From NCBI GenBank assembly GCA_034421015.1, contig DAOUKT010000015.1:103608-167607 (forward strand): a stretch of DNA of 64,000 nucleotides, read 5' to 3'. Position numbers and translations under genes: made by a program. Origin of the DNA: DAOUJW01 sp034421015 (GTDB lineage: Bacteria > Chloroflexota > Dehalococcoidia > Lucifugimonadales > UBA2985). The notes beneath the pieces were generated by a model. That model was not told the origin of the DNA and made no database searches. It saw nothing but the letters and a program-made list of their open reading frames with translations. Positions 63,954 through 64,000 of this stretch are shown piece after piece (position 1 is the first letter of the stretch; the number at the start of each line of letters is the position of its first letter).

Positions 63954-64000
63954 GCGGGAATCTATTTCCTTCTATATCGGGCCACCTGGATTCCTGCTTC
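63942..64000. repeat. Two-hairpin dispersed repeat entering the window edge
   Basis: ATTCCCGC/GCGGGAAT at 63942-63961 followed by a linker and GGATTCCTGC, where the window ends; same layout as 9008-9063 and 23841-23900. Confidence 0.7.

Noticed and set aside
1..64000. Prophage, insertion sequence, integrase or restriction-modification operon
   Set aside because: No transposase, integrase, capsid or endonuclease gene was recognised; the DNA methyltransferase stands alone.

Overview
The window looks like a piece of a free-living bacterial chromosome with high GC content (core genes are clearly GC-rich). Gene content points to the Chloroflexota, probably a Dehalococcoidia/SAR202-like lineage. 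The supporting features are a short EF-Ts, a translin-family protein beside a LonB-type protease, an UPF0182 membrane protein, a membrane-bound pyrophosphatase, and an EtfD-like membrane Fe-S oxidoreductase. The taxonomic call is inference from gene families; no marker was searched. About 60 genes are supported, with two tRNAs and a set of well-formed sigma70-type promoters, many with exactly 17-bp spacers.

Layout. 1-5.2 kb: a partial MarR regulator with a palindromic operator, a cysteine-less HesB-like protein, an EcsC-like protein, a Tag-like glycosylase, and a molybdenum hydroxylase large subunit with a MoaD/ThiS-like partner. 5.2-12.3 kb: a GSA-aminotransferase-like enzyme, a HicAB toxin-antitoxin pair, then a complete pyruvate (or 2-oxoacid) dehydrogenase set lpdA-pdhA-pdhB-pdhC. 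12.3-15.1 kb: an accessory stretch with two HEPN-like proteins and tRNA-Ser(GCT). 15.1-19.1 kb: miaB, nadA, a RelE-type pair and nadC. 19.1-24.6 kb: a NYN-domain gene with a terminator hairpin directly before its start codon, the rpsB-tsf-pyrH-frr-uppS operon, and a Doc/antitoxin pair. 24.7-33.8 kb: hpt-ade-HAD purine salvage, a DUF3800 protein, a methyltransferase, a Rad50/SbcC-like ATPase and pncB. 34.3-45.0 kb: an arginine operon argJ-argB-(UPF0182)-argD-argG-(two small genes)-argH-(hypothetical)-rpe. 45.0-52.1 kb: a quinone oxidoreductase, a repeat-containing coiled-coil protein, hppA, a translin-family gene and a lonB-like protease gene. 52.4-58.5 kb: a conserved hypothetical, a protein with two near-identical J-like domains fused to HNH, a small membrane protein, otsB, otsA, tRNA-Phe and mazG. 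58.5-64 kb: decayed genes (sppA remnant, truncated membrane protein), an orphan DNA methyltransferase, the EtfD-like protein and a repeat-rich end.

How the parts work together. The core is central metabolism (pyruvate to acetyl-CoA, NAD synthesis from quinolinate and by nicotinate salvage, arginine synthesis, purine salvage, trehalose), plus translation, UMP kinase and undecaprenyl diphosphate synthesis. Between these operons sit single AT-richer accessory genes or pairs (HicAB, RelE-type, Doc, HEPN, NYN, DUF3800, retropepsin-like), several of them inside otherwise conserved operons. Intergenic space holds at least two families of dispersed palindromic repeats.

The features most worth following up are the recent in-frame duplication that made a double J-like/HNH protein, the promoter-terminator unit abutting the NYN gene, the duplicated 5' end of the quinone oxidoreductase gene flanking a coiled-coil gene, and the frameshifted retropepsin-like gene. 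No CRISPR array, insertion sequence, prophage or biosynthetic cluster is visible.
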